From NCBI GenBank assembly GCA_044337585.1, contig JBIINH010000013.1, positions 1-25,708 of the forward strand: 25,708 nucleotides of DNA. Reading direction: 5' to 3'. Position numbers and translations under genes: made by a program. This DNA comes from CAYSBE01 sp044337585 (GTDB lineage Bacteria; Bacteroidota; Bacteroidia; UKL13-3). Positions 23,603-25,708 of this stretch are shown piece after piece (within the stretch, counting starts at the first letter, position 1; each line of letters begins with the position of its first letter). The notes under the pieces were generated by a model. The model was not told where the DNA came from and did not search any database. It saw only the letters and a program-made list of their open reading frames with translations.

Positions 23603-24315
23603 TGTCGGTATTTCATTTCAAACAGTTTTGTATTACCCAGGAAAAATCGGCCATGAAAATTGGAACCGATAGTGTATTGCTTGGATGTTTTTGTGATGTG
23701 CAACAAGCTACACGAATACTCGACATCGGTACAGGTACAGGTTTATTGGCACTGATGCTGGCTCAAAAATCAACTGCACAAATTGATGCGGTAGAACTCG
23801 ATAATGAAGCCGCTGCTGAAGCCTCACTGAATTTTGCATCGAGTATTTGGAATAACCGAATTCGGCTGCATCATATGCCTGTACAGCAATTTCATGCAAC
23901 TGAGTCTTACGATATCATTATTTCCAATCCGCCTTACTTCAGGTACAAGCAGCAGTTTGGCATTGCAGATGTGCAGCGAAGCAAAGCACGACACGACAAA
24001 GATTTGCCTTTTGAAGACCTCATTAAAGCAACAAATAGCCTACTCAGTGAAAAGGGACAAGCATGGTTTATCTTGCCGGTAAATGAAGCGCAAGTTTTAA
24101 AAACTATTGCACAGGAAAACCACCTGCACTTGCAGCAAAATATTTTTATTCATTCAAAACCGGGAACAAAGCACAATAGAGAGATTCTGACTTTTGAGAA
24201 AAGACAACATGAGAAAGTCACCGAAAAAATATTTACAATTTATGATGCGGAAGGAATCGCAAGTACTGCATACAAATCGCTTACATTAGATTACTACTTA
24301 TGGAAGGATAAGTAA
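23602..24315 (+). CDS. trmN6: tRNA1(Val) (adenine37-N6)-methyltransferase-like protein
   Basis: A 237-residue N6-adenine methyltransferase of the TrmN6/YfiC group, which modifies A37 of tRNA1(Val). Family start FHFKQFCITQEKSAMKIGTD (4-23), SAM motif LDIGTGTGLLAL (40-51), and the N6-adenine catalytic motif NPPY at 109-112 (SNPPYFRYKQQ). The later SKARHDKDLPFEDLI is also typical. The gene overlaps the preceding methyltransferase by one base and is convergent with the saccharopine dehydrogenase gene 27 bp away. A closely related RNA or protein methyltransferase cannot be excluded, but the motif order matches TrmN6. Confidence 0.9.
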   Translation: MSVFHFKQFCITQEKSAMKIGTDSVLLGCFCDVQQATRILDIGTGTGLLALMLAQKSTAQIDAVELDNEAAAEASLNFASSIWNNRIRLHHMPVQQFHATESYDIIISNPPYFRYKQQFGIADVQRSKARHDKDLPFEDLIKATNSLLSEKGQAWFILPVNEAQVLKTIAQENHLHLQQNIFIHSKPGTKHNREILTFEKRQHEKVTEKIFTIYDAEGIASTAYKSLTLDYYLWKDK

Positions 24316-24342
24316 TCATTTATTGCTTAATGCAAGCAAACA

Positions 24343-25665
24343 CTAACTTTCAATAAATTTTACTCCAAAATTTTCTAACTCATCCAGAACTGGAAGATAC
24401 AATTCAGGCATAATCGGAATCTGCACACCTTTCAGGTTTAGTTTTCCTTGTAATACCAATTTGGCTGCAATACCCATAGGTAAACCTACTGTTTTAGCCA
24501 TAGCAGTATGCACCTCATTTTCACCTTTTACGAGTAACGAACTTGATTTGTGGTATTGTTTCTCATCTTGTGTGTATTGAAATTGGTGCTGCATCACAAT
24601 CATATCCAGTTCACCTTTTTGCAACTTCCATTTTTGTTGCAACAAATGTTGCAGGATTTGTGCAGAAGTTGCAGATCGAAGTGGTATGAATGTTTCATCA
24701 AATATTCCTAACCATTTCAATTTACTGAATACCTCACTGGTCAAATCTATTTGTAAGAAGTCGCAAAGTCTTTGCTCAAGTTGATTCAAACCACTTCCAG
24801 GCACAAAAGCATTGAGCCACTTTCTGTAGGTGATTTTGTCTGCATCTTCGAGTTTCAACTGATCGTCAGCCAAACCCAGTTTTACAATAAGGTTCCATGC
24901 ATCGCAAAAACCTGCACCACGCAAGGTGCCGCGCAATACGGTATGAGCAGATGTGATTCCATATGGCTTGATATAGCTGAGAGAATCGCGGTTTGCGTAT
25001 GCATCAAAAGTCAATGTATCGGAAAAACGGATTTGCGCTGTTTGCGAAAAAATACGTGAAGGCGGAATGTATTTCAATTCGCCATTCTCAAGATAAGATG
25101 CCGTGGCCTGACCGGCCAGTATCACATTGCGCGGGTTCCATGTAAATTTATAATGCCAGGGATTGTCATCAAACTCAGGAGCTACCAATCCGCCACAAAA
25201 GGATTTAAATAAATCAATCACACCACCTTTCTGTTGAATTTCATGAATCACCTTCATGGCACTCATATGGTCGATGCCGGGATCCAATCCGCATTCGTTA
25301 AGCAACAGTACACCTGATTTGATGGCTTCGGTATGCAAATGCCGCATCTCATCAGATACATATGATGCCGTAATCAGGTGTTTTTTGTGTTGCAGACATG
25401 CCTTGGCAGCACCCATGTGCATATGAGGCGGCAACAATGAAATAACCAAATCAAACTGACTGATGGTATGTTGTATTTCATAAGGATCATCTGCATTCAA
25501 TTGAATGGCTGTAGCATTTGAAAGGTTTCCAATTTTGGACTCAGCTAACTGTTTATTAGCATCGGCAACGGTTACCGTCCATTCACATTGTGCCGCGTTT
25601 TCAATCAAATAGTTTATCAAGCTAGACGAAGAAAGTCCGGCACCCAATACTATAATTTTTTTCAT
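24343..25665 (-). CDS. Saccharopine dehydrogenase (LYS9-like) family oxidoreductase
   Basis: A 440-residue NAD(P)-dependent enzyme. The N-terminal Rossmann fold starts at MKKIIVLGAGLSSSSLINYL, and DLVISLLPPHMHMGAAKACL and NECGLDPGIDHMSAM follow, which are characteristic of saccharopine dehydrogenase (NADP+, L-glutamate forming). The C-terminal domain (about 130-400) holds SFCGGLVAPEFDDNPWHYKF and TWNPRNVILAGQ. The likely reaction is saccharopine to 2-aminoadipate semialdehyde and glutamate in lysine catabolism. No other lysine degradation gene is in the window. I choose ATG 25665; the ATG at 25683 is possible, but a promoter-like TAGTTTG near 25687-25693 would place the start of transcription about there. 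The gene is complete within the window. Confidence 0.83.
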   Translation of the reverse strand: MKKIIVLGAGLSSSSLINYLIENAAQCEWTVTVADANKQLAESKIGNLSNATAIQLNADDPYEIQHTISQFDLVISLLPPHMHMGAAKACLQHKKHLITASYVSDEMRHLHTEAIKSGVLLLNECGLDPGIDHMSAMKVIHEIQQKGGVIDLFKSFCGGLVAPEFDDNPWHYKFTWNPRNVILAGQATASYLENGELKYIPPSRIFSQTAQIRFSDTLTFDAYANRDSLSYIKPYGITSAHTVLRGTLRGAGFCDAWNLIVKLGLADDQLKLEDADKITYRKWLNAFVPGSGLNQLEQRLCDFLQIDLTSEVFSKLKWLGIFDETFIPLRSATSAQILQHLLQQKWKLQKGELDMIVMQHQFQYTQDEKQYHKSSSLLVKGENEVHTAMAKTVGLPMGIAAKLVLQGKLNLKGVQIPIMPELYLPVLDELENFGVKFIES

Positions 25666-25708
25666 ATCATCCTGATGTTTCATGTGCAAACTACAATTTT
25701 GTTTATGA

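Noticed and set aside
24316..24342. Small hairpin TTGCTT/AAGCAA between the convergent trmN6 and dehydrogenase genes
   Set aside because: Only 6 bp, AT-rich and without a T run on either strand; too weak to call a terminator.

Overview
The window comes from a member of the phylum Bacteroidota. The evidence is a C-terminal type IX secretion (T9SS type A) sorting domain at 21600-22817, several promoters of the Bacteroidota form TTG-N19-TAnnTTTG, a near absence of Shine-Dalgarno sites, a low-GC genome, and the phylum-typical gene string bamD-rpoZ-coaBC-DUF4835-recN. The order cannot be fixed from this window.

Layout. 1-2266: 3' part of an RND efflux pump gene cut by the window edge. 2307-2440: an apparently free-standing small RNA with promoter and terminator. 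2511-4106: secreted subtilisin-family protease, convergent with 4152-6767, a tandem AAA+ (CbxX/SpoVK-type) ATPase; a perfect 16-bp hairpin separates them. 6996-7211: tRNA-Ser(GCT) and tRNA-Pro(TGG), followed by a partial copy of the tRNA-Pro 3' end and about 570 bp of non-coding, repeat-rich DNA. 7859-14841: the SUF iron-sulfur cluster operon on the minus strand, in transcription order sufB-C-D-S-E-sufT. 14938-15672: a 58-residue zinc-ribbon protein and a secreted NlpC/P60 peptidase, also minus strand. 15824-20773: plus-strand operon bamD, rpoZ, coaBC, DUF4835 gene, recN. 20776-22817: minus-strand mtgA and a T9SS-sorted protein. 22919-24315: two methyltransferases, the second trmN6-like. 24343-25665: a saccharopine dehydrogenase-like enzyme on the minus strand.

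The most unusual part is the SUF operon. Two unrelated passenger genes sit between its cistrons, both in operon orientation. A four-helix-bundle (23S rRNA intervening-sequence protein) gene lies between sufB and sufC, bracketed by inverted TTCGAAGTTC arrays. A GxxExxY gene, a PD-(D/E)XK-like putative nuclease, lies between sufD and sufS, bracketed by inverted ACCAC(N)AAG arrays. The ACCAC/CACAAAG sequence also occurs in the sufS-sufE and sufE-sufT gaps without a gene. Between the GxxExxY gene and sufS is a near-identical 89-bp direct repeat that includes the first 41 bp of sufS. In it, a duplicated sufS start is fused in frame to the decayed C-terminal tail of a second GxxExxY gene. This looks like the trace of repeated insertion, duplication and loss of a small repeat-bracketed gene cassette in an essential operon.

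The remaining genes are mostly housekeeping: SUF builds Fe-S clusters, BamD serves outer-membrane assembly, RpoZ is an RNA polymerase subunit, CoaBC makes phosphopantetheine, RecN acts in DNA repair and MtgA in peptidoglycan synthesis.
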